NCBI GenBank assembly: GCA_003963245.1
Contig: RXJX01000015.1
Coordinates: forward strand, 1 to 64,000
DNA length: 64,000 nt
Direction: 5' to 3'
Origin: Neisseriaceae bacterium
Lineage (GTDB): Bacteria; Pseudomonadota; Gammaproteobacteria; Burkholderiales; UBA11063
Part shown: in pieces, positions 1-7,354 of the stretch
Layout of the letters: each line of letters opens with the position of its first letter
How positions within the stretch are numbered: the first letter of the stretch is position 1
Program-made: the position numbers and the translations under genes
Notes under the pieces: generated by a model
The model's database searches: none
Told to the model about the DNA's origin: nothing
The model's input: the letters and a program-made list of their open reading frames with translations, nothing else

Positions 1-104
1 CATTGGAGATGTAGAGTTATTATTGCCACGTCCACTGTTGCAGCCAGCTAATAATACTAAACTAGCTAATATGCCAAATAACACCTTATTTTTTTAACTC
101 TCAT
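1..104 (-). CDS. lipoprotein, N-terminal fragment, possible frameshift
   Basis: On the minus strand a typical lipoprotein signal can be read from a GTG at 84: a hydrophobic run ending LLAGCNSG, so the lipobox cysteine would be acylated and the protein anchored in an envelope membrane. The frame runs off the left edge, so the function is unknown. An ATG at 104 would be the natural start, but the run of seven A (89-95) puts it one base out of frame. One more A would give a continuous start MRVKKNKVLFG. Either the gene starts at GTG, or this is a frameshift, phase variation or a sequence error. Confidence 0.5.
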
Positions 105-303
105 CTATTAGAACCTCACCTGATTATCTCATAAGCCATTATAACAGATTATAAAAGTTATTTGGTAATGCTCCCTCAAAGATTTACTATATAGAGTAAC
201 AGTGAAAAGGACATTAAAAAATTGGAAACTCAAGGTTTACCGAATTGCGAATAGTCAGGCAAGTAATCCTATGCTTGTAGATTTGATTTTTCATCGTATA
301 TGC

Positions 304-309
304 TATAAT
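304..309 (+). promoter_or_regulatory. extended -10 promoter for the DsbA-like gene
   Basis: TATAAT at 304-309 is preceded by TGC, giving the extended -10 pattern TGnTATAAT. A weak -35-like TTTGAT lies 16 bases upstream (282-287). The first gene starts at 380, leaving a leader of about 65 bases with AAAAGGAAA before the ATG. Confidence 0.5.
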
Positions 310-379
310 TTACAACTCTACTTAACACTGTTAAAGTAACTAATTGAAAATGAACAATATATTTACAAAAAGGAAATAA

Positions 380-652
380 ATGAAGTCAACCGAACTATTG
401 CGTGCGATTTATAACGATAAAGAAGTACTTAAAAAAATACGTAAATCCATAGACGAATACGCGATTAACCAAAAATCAATGGATCAGCTCAAATCAGATT
501 CCAAAGAAATCGAAAAATACGTTAAAGAAACATATCAATTAACCCCAACCATGTTTAAGAAGCTGGTTAAAGCAACACTCAGCGTAAATGATAATGTTGA
601 TGAAATTATTGATGAAATGCAATTAATCCGCGATATAGCCAAGGATCAATAA
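380..652 (+). CDS. small DNA-binding protein, phage T4 DsbA-like
   Basis: This 90-residue charged, helical protein has no signal peptide or membrane segment. Its middle part (KEIEKYVKETYQL then MFKKLVKATLSVNDN) resembles the pattern of T4 DsbA, a small double-stranded DNA-binding protein that binds near late phage promoters. The comparison is from memory of that family and the similarity is modest, so DNA binding is inferred. It has its own extended -10 promoter and an AAAGGAAA ribosome binding site 5-6 bases before the ATG. Nothing around it looks like a prophage. Confidence 0.5.
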   Translation: MKSTELLRAIYNDKEVLKKIRKSIDEYAINQKSMDQLKSDSKEIEKYVKETYQLTPTMFKKLVKATLSVNDNVDEIIDEMQLIRDIAKDQ

Positions 653-715
653 AAATCAGAAATATTATATAGCGCGAATATTTGTGCTGAAAATTAATAT
701 TTAAGAGGTATAATT

Positions 716-1456
716 ATAAAATCTAAGATTAGCAATATCAAACTTAGTGTTGTGATGCCGATTTACCAAACTAACGAAATTTATTTACGAGAAGCTATCG
801 AGAGTGTGCTTGGGCAAACTTATTCACATTTTGAATTTTTGATTATTAACGATAGTCCGGATGATGATTTAAGATTAAGGCAAATTGCTGCAAGTTATAA
901 TGATGATAGAATTGTCTGGTTACAAAGTAGGGTAAACAGTGGTATAGCTACAGCTTCAAATATCGGAATTGACTATGCACAAGGCTCTTTTATCGCGATG
1001 ATAGATCATGATGATATTTGTGTACCAACAAGGTTTGAGCAGCAATTAGAGTTTTTATTAGAGAATCCTAGCTTTGGTTTTGTCGGAGGGCAAGCGGAAG
1101 CTTTTTATCCAGATGGAACCACTGTAGTCTTAAATTATCCAATTTCATCAACCAAAGAAGAATTAAGACAAAGTTTTTTTGATGGGGTACCATTTCTTAA
1201 TCCTAGCGTTATGTTTCGTAAATCAGCGTTAGGTGCTTTGAGATATGCACTACACTATAAAGTATGTACTGATTATGATCTATTTGCTAGACTCATTTTT
1301 TCACAGAACATTATGGCTACTAATTTACCAAGTATTATTTTACGTTATCGTTTTCATAATGTTAATACCTCTTTTAATCAATATCTACTTGCCGAGCAAG
1401 AAACTAATGAAATTCAACATTGGATTTTACAACAAGGTGTAATGTTAAGCAAGTAG
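716..1456 (+). CDS. family 2 glycosyltransferase, apparent non-AUG start
   Basis: A GT-A fold glycosyltransferase, probably transferring a sugar from a nucleotide-sugar donor in polysaccharide or lipid glycosylation. Seen: the N-terminal strand KLSVVMPIYQTNEIYLREAI, the acidic IINDSPDD motif, and the DXD-type metal/donor site MIDHDD. The acceptor is unknown. The first usual start in frame is GTG at 752, but this would cut off the KLSVV strand that opens the fold. The frame stays open upstream, and the only good ribosome binding site (AAGAGG, 703-708) is placed for ATA at 716 or ATT at 713. I therefore take 716 as the likely start. At about 246 residues it is a single catalytic domain. Confidence 0.8.
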   Translation: MKSKISNIKLSVVMPIYQTNEIYLREAIESVLGQTYSHFEFLIINDSPDDDLRLRQIAASYNDDRIVWLQSRVNSGIATASNIGIDYAQGSFIAMIDHDDICVPTRFEQQLEFLLENPSFGFVGGQAEAFYPDGTTVVLNYPISSTKEELRQSFFDGVPFLNPSVMFRKSALGALRYALHYKVCTDYDLFARLIFSQNIMATNLPSIILRYRFHNVNTSFNQYLLAEQETNEIQHWILQQGVMLSK

Positions 1457-1604
1457 TTCGTGTGATCCATCTAAAATAGTGTAAAATTACTACCTTTAAT
1501 GTTTATAAAATAGGGTTAGACTATAAAAATCAATTAAAAACAATCAGATTTTACTTATTTAACCTTAAACAAGAAAATTTACCGATAATAAAAAGGAACC
1601 CAAT

Positions 1605-2180
1605 ATGAAAGAAAAAGCAGTCGATCTTCGTCCAGGTTGGATTATTCAATATGAAGGTCGTCAATTTGCCGTATTAAGTACGCGGACAGTAAAATCAGGA
1701 ACAGGCGGCGGTGCATTTATACAAACAGAAATGAGAAATATTCAAACAGGTTCAAAAGCTCAAACAGCGTTTAGATCTACTGATGCAATTGAGCGTTTGT
1801 CAACAGAAGAGTTGGAGTGTACTTTCTTGTATAAAGAAGGTGAAGACTATGTATTCATGAATATGGAAGATTATAGTCAAATTACAGTTACGCCTGATAC
1901 AATTGGCGATGATGTTGTCTTTTTATCTGATGGTATCAACGTAAGACTTAAATTAGTTGATGGAAGTGTTCTTGCCGTAGAATTTCCAACCACAATTGTG
2001 TGTACCGTTGTTGAAACAGATCCACAGATCAAAGGTGCTACAGCAACAGCTATGGATAAACCAGCTATACTAGATATTGGCATTCGTGTAGTTGTACCTT
2101 CTTTTGTCAACTTAGGCGAAAAAATTGTTTTAAAAACTGCAACCAGAGAATATTCAGAGCGCTATAAAGAAGCAAAATAG
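1605..2180 (+). CDS. efp: elongation factor P, lysine missing at the loop tip
   Basis: EF-P binds between the ribosomal P and E sites and relieves stalling at polyproline. The 191-residue length and the three-domain layout fit: an N-terminal KOW-like domain, an OB domain (LYKEGEDYVFMNMEDYSQI) and a C-terminal OB domain ending KPAILDIGIRVVVPSFVNLGEKI. It is closest in style to alphaproteobacterial EF-P. The domain I loop normally reads PGKG, with the lysine (E. coli K34) beta-lysylated, or carries a rhamnosylated arginine. Here it reads VKSGTGGGAF, with threonine 33 at the tip and one extra glycine. It may act unmodified or by another modification. The start has AAAAGGAACC upstream. Confidence 0.95.
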   Translation: MKEKAVDLRPGWIIQYEGRQFAVLSTRTVKSGTGGGAFIQTEMRNIQTGSKAQTAFRSTDAIERLSTEELECTFLYKEGEDYVFMNMEDYSQITVTPDTIGDDVVFLSDGINVRLKLVDGSVLAVEFPTTIVCTVVETDPQIKGATATAMDKPAILDIGIRVVVPSFVNLGEKIVLKTATREYSERYKEAK

Positions 2181-2228
2181 TTTTAGCTGAGTATTATAAA
2201 ACTAGTTCTCTTGCAGAAATTTGTGAAC

Positions 2229-2253
2229 GTGGAGTGATGATGAATCACTCCAC
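2229..2253. terminator. hairpin after efp
   Basis: GTGGAGTGA (2229-2237) and TCACTCCAC (2245-2253) form a perfect 9-bp stem with a 7-base loop in the gap between efp and the folate genes. There is no U-run after it, so it may be a weak terminator or an RNA-processing structure. Confidence 0.4.
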
Positions 2254-2298
2254 ATGCGCATGAGTTCAAACGCAGATCTGCTTGATTCAGAGGTATGA

Positions 2299-2814
2299 GT
2301 GAAAAAAATTACAGGAATCATGGCCTGCGATCCAGATGGTGTTATTGCTTTAAATAACAAACTCCCTTGGCATTATCCCCAAGAAATCGAATTTTATCGC
2401 CAAAGCATAGCCAATCATTGCGTGATTCTCGGGTATAAGACTTTTATTGAAATGACTGCCGAGTTTACAGAACACCATTATACAGTTGTGTTCACCAGCA
2501 AGCCACAGCAGTCACGGCAACAAAATGTGCATTATGTTTCCGGGCTCGAGGAATTTAAAAAATTACGCTTGCCTGCAGATAAAAAGTGCTTTATGATAGG
2601 TGGGGCACAGTTAGCAAAATATTTTTTACAACATAATTTACTAGATGATTTCATCTTGACAATTATAAACAATCGCTATGCTGGTGATACCTTTTTTCCA
2701 TTAGAGCTGATTACAAACTGGCCTCGGAAGCTGCTTCAGCAGAATGCTGATTTTGCCATCTATCACTATTTTAACCCCACGAGCGAATCACACTCTCAAG
2801 TTGATGGGATTTAA
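2299..2814 (+). CDS. folA: dihydrofolate reductase
   Basis: Reduces dihydrofolate to tetrahydrofolate with NADPH in the cytoplasm. Family landmarks in order: the N-terminal strand GIMACDPDGVIA with KLPWH at residues 21-25, PQEIEFY with Glu29 where E. coli DHFR has Asp27 (glutamate also serves in vertebrate enzymes), LGYKTFIEM in place of the usual MGRKTFES, the nucleotide motif MIGGAQL, and GDTFFP. The 171-residue length is normal. It starts at GTG with GAGGT upstream. The folP-like gene begins 6 bases after its stop, so the two are probably co-transcribed for folate synthesis. Confidence 0.9.
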   Translation: MKKITGIMACDPDGVIALNNKLPWHYPQEIEFYRQSIANHCVILGYKTFIEMTAEFTEHHYTVVFTSKPQQSRQQNVHYVSGLEEFKKLRLPADKKCFMIGGAQLAKYFLQHNLLDDFILTIINNRYAGDTFFPLELITNWPRKLLQQNADFAIYHYFNPTSESHSQVDGI

Positions 2815-2820
2815 TCTAAG

Positions 2821-3582
2821 ATGTCGACTAAAATATTTGCGGTATTAAATTTATCCGCCGAATCGCCGCAAAGTGATTCTGTGGTAAGCTCTGCGCATGC
2901 AGCTTGTGCCAGAATTCACAATTTATTGAATGCAGGAGCAGATTTCGTTGATATTGGCGGACGCTCTTCCGGATCAAAAACCATTATGATAAGCGATGAG
3001 CTGGAACAAAGCCGACTGAAAGCAGTCTTTGATTTGACCGACCCAGCCGAAATTTTGCCATTATCATTGGACACGTGGTCTCCGGAAACGGCAATTAAAT
3101 TCCTAAATAAAATCCAAGTGTTAAACTATACATCAACTGATTTTCCGGAGCCGTTTTTACATGCAGTTTCCGCAGCAAAATGCAAGTTAGTCTTAAATTA
3201 CTCATCTGCGCTCAATCCATATGCATTAAGATCCGCTGAGTACAAGCCATTTAACCAAGATGAAGTTGTACGCTATTTTGAAAACAAACTAGAGTTACTC
3301 CAAAAAAATGGTGTGAATGTGTTAGCGATTGACCCGAATTTAGGTGTTTGGCATCGAGATGTTGCCAATGCCGAAAAGCCCCAGTTGCAGCGAAAAATTA
3401 TTGAATGTATTCCTACCCTCAAAAAGATTGCTCCGGTATTCATTGTTGCACCAAGAATTGTCGCGGTAAATTCTCCCGGCACTCTTAATCTGGAATTGAC
3501 AAAAATGATTCTTAACCAAGGGGTTGACTACATAAGAACCCATGACCTTCCGCAAATTAAAACTCTCATCCAGCGCGGATAA
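2821..3582 (+). CDS. folP: divergent dihydropteroate synthase-like protein
   Basis: The protein has the TIM-barrel outline of dihydropteroate synthase, which joins p-aminobenzoate to the pterin diphosphate. Seen: AVLNLSAESPQSDS (usually LNVTPDSFSDGG), GADFVDIGGRSS (usually GADIIDIGGEST), LSLDTWSPETA (usually SIDTYKPEVA), AIDPNLGVWH (usually LDPGIGFGK) and GVDYIRTHD (usually GAxIVRVHDV). The SRKS motif that binds substrate reads APRIVAV, so its lysine is missing. Position right after folA supports a folate role, but activity is uncertain. It may be a specialised or inactive paralogue. Its 3' end overlaps the convergent phosphatase gene by 17 bases. Confidence 0.65.
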   Translation: MSTKIFAVLNLSAESPQSDSVVSSAHAACARIHNLLNAGADFVDIGGRSSGSKTIMISDELEQSRLKAVFDLTDPAEILPLSLDTWSPETAIKFLNKIQVLNYTSTDFPEPFLHAVSAAKCKLVLNYSSALNPYALRSAEYKPFNQDEVVRYFENKLELLQKNGVNVLAIDPNLGVWHRDVANAEKPQLQRKIIECIPTLKKIAPVFIVAPRIVAVNSPGTLNLELTKMILNQGVDYIRTHDLPQIKTLIQRG

Positions 3583-4354
3583 TCATTTCAATTGCCATCT
3601 GCCACCCAGTTAAATTTATTTTTGGCAAAATGTGCCACCGCTTAGGATATTCTGCTGCTGGTGTCTGAGTTATAAAATAAGCCTGATGACACAGATTTAA
3701 CATGGAATAGTCATTGAATGAATCACCAATTGCCGAACATCGGCATAATTTATTTTGATAATAGTGATGCTGTAAAAAGCGAATAGCGCTAGCTTTATGA
3801 ATATTTTTATGCAGATAAACATGCAAAAATTTGTTGGTCTGGATAAAATAAAATTTTGCCTTTCGCAGCCGTGATTTTAGCAGACGTAACGCAGCATCAG
3901 TTAAGTTTTGAATATAAATTGGCTCCGTAAAAAAACGGGTCTTTGCAAGAGTTGCATTCTCAAGGGATAATCCAGTAATCGAGCACAAATTTTGATCACT
4001 CATTTGAGTCAACAATGAAGTCTTTGGACAAAATGAAGATAAGGCTTGGACATCTGGTTTAGCGCTTACTAATTTTAGTAAATAGTAATTATCTAAGTTG
4101 ACAATCTCCTGATTTGATATCTGCGGGTTATCTTTGAACAAAATTCCAGCACCGTTCTCAACAATAAAAGGTCCAGGTAAATTAATCTGTGTATTTAGTT
4201 TAATTATTTCAGATGCTGTTTTAGCACTAGCTAAAATGAGCGTAAAGCCGTGATTGGCGACTCGTTGGAGGTAGTCATTGATTAGGACAAAATCCGCATG
4301 CTCACCATTTATCAGGCAACCATCAACATCTGAAAAAATAAGTTTTTGAATCAT
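3566..4354 (-). CDS. HAD phosphatase, mannosyl/glucosyl-3-phosphoglycerate phosphatase type
   Basis: A haloacid dehalogenase hydrolase of the MPGP subgroup, which removes phosphate from a hexosyl-3-phosphoglycerate to give a hexosylglycerate solute. Motif I is FSDVDGCLI (residues 7-15, nucleophile Asp9 and acid Asp11), motif II is LASAKTASE, and motif IV is CSAIGDSFNDYSML with GDSxND. The cap region lies between motifs II and IV. The start ATG overlaps the stop of the upstream synthase gene in ATGA, indicating translational coupling and a shared pathway. The 262-residue length is usual for the family. Whether the sugar is glucose or mannose depends on the synthase. Confidence 0.8.
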   Translation of the reverse strand: MIQKLIFSDVDGCLINGEHADFVLINDYLQRVANHGFTLILASAKTASEIIKLNTQINLPGPFIVENGAGILFKDNPQISNQEIVNLDNYYLLKLVSAKPDVQALSSFCPKTSLLTQMSDQNLCSITGLSLENATLAKTRFFTEPIYIQNLTDAALRLLKSRLRKAKFYFIQTNKFLHVYLHKNIHKASAIRFLQHHYYQNKLCRCSAIGDSFNDYSMLNLCHQAYFITQTPAAEYPKRWHILPKINLTGWQMAIEMIIRAG

Positions 4355-5475
4355 ATGATTAAATCTGTAATAAAGCGCCTTAATCCAGCTTGATCAGAAA
4401 CTTGACTAATCTTCGGCAGAGTGACTGAACCACAGTTACCATCATGGATTAGCAAACCCAACCTTCGAGCTAATTCTTTTTCAGCTTCCACACTAAAATT
4501 TAATCCGTTAAAAGCCGCCAGTGATTGATACTGATTAATAAAGCGGGATGCGATGGAATGATAATCAGTCGCCAATTGTTTGAAATCAAACGGATAAAGT
4601 CCACATAAGTAGTCAATAATATCAACCGCCACTATCTGTAAACCATGGTCACCATCACTCGCCGAATCGCGGTGTTGGTGCTGATGATTATTAGAGATTT
4701 CAGTTTGGTAGATGCTTGGAATGGTAGCATACTCATAGATTTGAGTCAGTAATGATAAATCATAAGACCAAGCTGTCCGTAAATTTAAATTTCTTAACAA
4801 ATCACTGCTGATGGCCATTTCACCGGAAAGCGGATAGCGAAATTCAATTAGGAAGTCTAGTAAGCCAGTCAAATCTGTTTGCCTACGCATGGCTTGGAAT
4901 AGGGGAAAGAGCAGTAAACGGGTTAGGCGACCATCCAGCTTATTTTGTGAATAACGGACATAGTATCCTTTATTAAATTCAGCCGCGCAATGCACTAGCG
5001 GAAAGAATAATTTCAATAATAATGTCGGCGTAAAATTTTTAAGATCCGCATCAAGCGTTGCAATCAAAACCTTCTTCTCATATTTTTGCAAGATATAAAA
5101 ATATCCAAGCCATAGCGCAAATCCCTTTCCACTTAATGGTTTAGATTTAATTGCCAGATAATCATTTAATAAGTGGGTATCTTGTCCAGACTCTAATAAA
5201 ATGGTAATTCTCGCATCTAATGCTTTTAAAGCAAGTACTTGTTCTGTCGCTGCAGAGGGAATGCCATTAATAACCACTACAATTTCGGTTAGGTAGGTAA
5301 TCAACTTTAATTTATTGAGTAAGTCTAAAACTAGATAATTTTTCAAGTGATGAACACTGCATGGTATTACCATTACAATTGTGCTCGTATGATAGTTTTG
5401 CAGATCAACTTGAGCTTCGTCAAAGCAAAGATCACTAAGCGTATATAGATTCTGAGTTTGTACAAAATCAGCCAT
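4351..5475 (-). CDS. gpgS: glucosyl-3-phosphoglycerate synthase (GT81-type)
   Basis: Transfers a hexose, probably glucose, from a nucleotide sugar to 3-phosphoglycerate, the first step to glucosylglycerate, a solute linked to salt or nitrogen stress. Seen: an N-terminal GT-A strand (VMVIPCS), SGKGFALWLGYF, the metal-binding DAD in IATLDADLKNF, a long insert with KGYYVRYSQNKLDGRLTRLL, and PLSGEMAIS followed later by a His-rich ISNNHQHQHRD segment. This order matches GT81 rather than the GT55 mannosyl enzymes. Length is 374 residues. A promoter with TATAAT lies just upstream, and the phosphatase follows with a 4-base overlap. Confidence 0.75.
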   Translation of the reverse strand: MADFVQTQNLYTLSDLCFDEAQVDLQNYHTSTIVMVIPCSVHHLKNYLVLDLLNKLKLITYLTEIVVVINGIPSAATEQVLALKALDARITILLESGQDTHLLNDYLAIKSKPLSGKGFALWLGYFYILQKYEKKVLIATLDADLKNFTPTLLLKLFFPLVHCAAEFNKGYYVRYSQNKLDGRLTRLLLFPLFQAMRRQTDLTGLLDFLIEFRYPLSGEMAISSDLLRNLNLRTAWSYDLSLLTQIYEYATIPSIYQTEISNNHQHQHRDSASDGDHGLQIVAVDIIDYLCGLYPFDFKQLATDYHSIASRFINQYQSLAAFNGLNFSVEAEKELARRLGLLIHDGNCGSVTLPKISQVSDQAGLRRFITDLII

Positions 5476-5505
5476 AAATTTTATTCCTATTCATTGTTGT
5501 CCATG

Positions 5506-5533
5506 ATTATACCTTATCAAATCTAATATGCAA
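5506..5533 (-). promoter_or_regulatory. promoter of gpgS operon
   Basis: Read on the minus strand, TTGCAT (5533-5528), a 16-base spacer and a perfect TATAAT (5511-5506) make a good sigma-70-type promoter about 30 bases before the gpgS start at 5475. Confidence 0.65.
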
Positions 5534-5705
5534 CAATTTTGCATCTTGTAATCTGTTGGCTATTGCAAATATACCCTTAAAATTATGCTTAAATAAAATT
5601 CACTATTATAACGATAGTGATGCAGATATCTTACTTAATGTGTTGTAATTGTATTAATAAATTAGAAATTTATAAAGAATAGAAACAGTTTAGAGCTTTA
5701 GGAAC

Positions 5706-5730
5706 GGGATTACTATAAGCGAGTAATCCC
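5706..5730. promoter_or_regulatory. hairpin in repA leader
   Basis: GGGATTACT (5706-5714) and AGTAATCCC (5722-5730) form a perfect 9-bp stem with a 7-base loop, 54 bases before the repA start. It sits directly upstream of a second inverted repeat that involves the ribosome binding site, suggesting RNA-level control of initiator synthesis. Confidence 0.5.
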
Positions 5731-5741
5731 TTCACAATCCC

Positions 5742-5776
5742 TCCTTTGAGAATAATTTAACGCTCAACTCAAAGGA
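5742..5776 (+). promoter_or_regulatory. stem that can mask the repA ribosome binding site
   Basis: TCCTTTGAG (5742-5750) is the exact reverse complement of CTCAAAGGA (5768-5776). The latter contains AAAGGA, the ribosome binding site 7 bases before the repA ATG at 5784. Folding would hide the site. Such switches are known in plasmid initiator genes; here it is inferred from the sequence alone. Confidence 0.5.
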
Positions 5777-5783
5777 ATAAACT

Positions 5784-7340
5784 ATGCCTAAAGCACGAAA
5801 TTGTAACATAACGACACAATTACAACAACAAAAACCTGATATTTTTCAACCGAATATTTCGTATTCTCCATGGATTTTTAATGTCTGTGGATTTCCCTAT
5901 AGAAACCCAGGATTTAAACTAACATCATCTAAACTTACATATAAAATGTCAAATGGAGATAGGCAGGTACTCTTCCTGAGTTCTCGGGATGGATTACCTT
6001 ATGGTGTAGTTCCTCGTAGAATAATAAATTACCTAAGCTTAAAAATCAAAGAATCTAGTGATCGAATTATTTCTTTAGGTGAAACAAAAACCGAAATAAT
6101 CAAAAAAATATTAAATAAGAATATTGGTGGACGTGATTTATTATTATTCCAAGACCAATTTAAGCGCACGCTAGAAACTAACTTTTTTTACGCGTATGAT
6201 AAACCATCAAAAGATTCAAAAAGCTATTTTCCAGTTGAAACTTTATCCGTACCAATTGGAAGTTTTAAAGCTCAAGATGATTTCTGGGATAGTATAAGCG
6301 GTGATGGTGTTCTAAAAATATCAGAACCATTCTTAGAAATTGTTAATCATTCTTTCCCTGTTAATGATGATAAATTAAGCCAACTTAAAAGTCCACGTCA
6401 TATAGATTTATACGGATTTCTTCATCGACAGAACCACCAACTTTGTGTTAATTATAAAGCACCATTTAGTTATGAGATTTCATTCTTAAAAGATATTTTT
6501 GGGAAAGACTTTCCTGAAACAAATTCTGGAATGGCGCATTTTCGTGCAAAAATCAAAGAATCGTTAGAATCTATTTGTAGGTTAGATAAATTTCGGATAG
6601 AGTTAAATCACACACATCTTAAGCTTACACCAGATAGAGATTTAATTTTTGACCCAAATGATCCACGCACATATTTACCACCACAACCACCAAGTGAAGC
6701 CGAAAAGGAAAAATCAGCTAATCGAGCATTATTAGTTGATTTACTCGGAAGTAGTGTTGAAGAATTATCAGACTCAATGATCGTACAAATGAATAAAATT
6801 TACGAAAAATCAGGCGCGGAAGAAATTGAGGCTGCATATCAGTATGCAAGAAAGAATGCCAAAGAAAACTTTGAGGGTTATCTTGGTATAACTTTAAGAA
6901 ATCCAGATTGGTATGCAGGTTTACTTGAAGCCAATAAAAAAAATAAAGCACTCGAAACAGAAAAACTTCAAAGTAAATTAATTGCTGACAGTTGGCGAGA
7001 AGTTTCTAACGAGGAACGAAAAACGATTAAAGACAACATAAAAACCGGATTGGAAAAACTTTTATCAACGATAGCACAGAAAAAATTAGCTAACCCATTG
7101 CCAAAAATCATTAATGAAGTAACTATCAACGGTTTATTGGCCGCGTATGATTTTAACCAACCACAGCACTCACATAAGCATTTTAGGTTTCATTCGGCGT
7201 TAAGTGAGGCTTCTTATTCGCTTTGGTTGATGGAAACATTTCCGGATTATGCTAATCAACCCACATTCTGCACTCATGATGAGAGTTTGGGATGGAATAT
7301 AGCATCTCTTCTCCACAAACTCAATCAATCTGTAGTGTGA
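5784..7340 (+). CDS. repA: plasmid replication initiator, RepA_C family
   Basis: Likely initiator that binds the element's origin and recruits host replication proteins. At about residues 69-125 it shows the RepA_C signature: RDGLPYGVVPRRIINYL, a SxxxISLG segment, then NIGGRDLLLFQDQFKRTL. A proline-rich hinge (YLPPQPPSEAEKEK) separates it from a charged C-terminal half with coiled-coil character. At 518 residues it is longer than many RepA proteins. It lies at the left end of the conjugative element, and the regulator gene begins 14 bases after its stop. Its presence means the element either is a plasmid or came from one. Confidence 0.75.
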   Translation: MPKARNCNITTQLQQQKPDIFQPNISYSPWIFNVCGFPYRNPGFKLTSSKLTYKMSNGDRQVLFLSSRDGLPYGVVPRRIINYLSLKIKESSDRIISLGETKTEIIKKILNKNIGGRDLLLFQDQFKRTLETNFFYAYDKPSKDSKSYFPVETLSVPIGSFKAQDDFWDSISGDGVLKISEPFLEIVNHSFPVNDDKLSQLKSPRHIDLYGFLHRQNHQLCVNYKAPFSYEISFLKDIFGKDFPETNSGMAHFRAKIKESLESICRLDKFRIELNHTHLKLTPDRDLIFDPNDPRTYLPPQPPSEAEKEKSANRALLVDLLGSSVEELSDSMIVQMNKIYEKSGAEEIEAAYQYARKNAKENFEGYLGITLRNPDWYAGLLEANKKNKALETEKLQSKLIADSWREVSNEERKTIKDNIKTGLEKLLSTIAQKKLANPLPKIINEVTINGLLAAYDFNQPQHSHKHFRFHSALSEASYSLWLMETFPDYANQPTFCTHDESLGWNIASLLHKLNQSVV

Positions 7341-7354
7341 GAGTGGTATAGAAA

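Larger units (their letters stand above)
5534..5783. other. intergenic junction, chromosome side to mobile element
   Basis: Together with the gpgS promoter this is a gene-free stretch of about 300 bases between the leftward gpgS gene and the rightward repA. It is very AT-rich, with an inverted repeat CACTAT/ATAGTG (5601-5619) and ATGCAA/TTGCAT near 5528-5545. No clear iteron array, DnaA box cluster or tRNA-type attachment site was found. The element boundary and perhaps the replication origin probably fall here. Confidence 0.35.

Noticed and set aside
5534..5783. iteron array for repA
   Set aside because: Only short inverted repeats are present, with no series of direct repeats of 15-22 bases.
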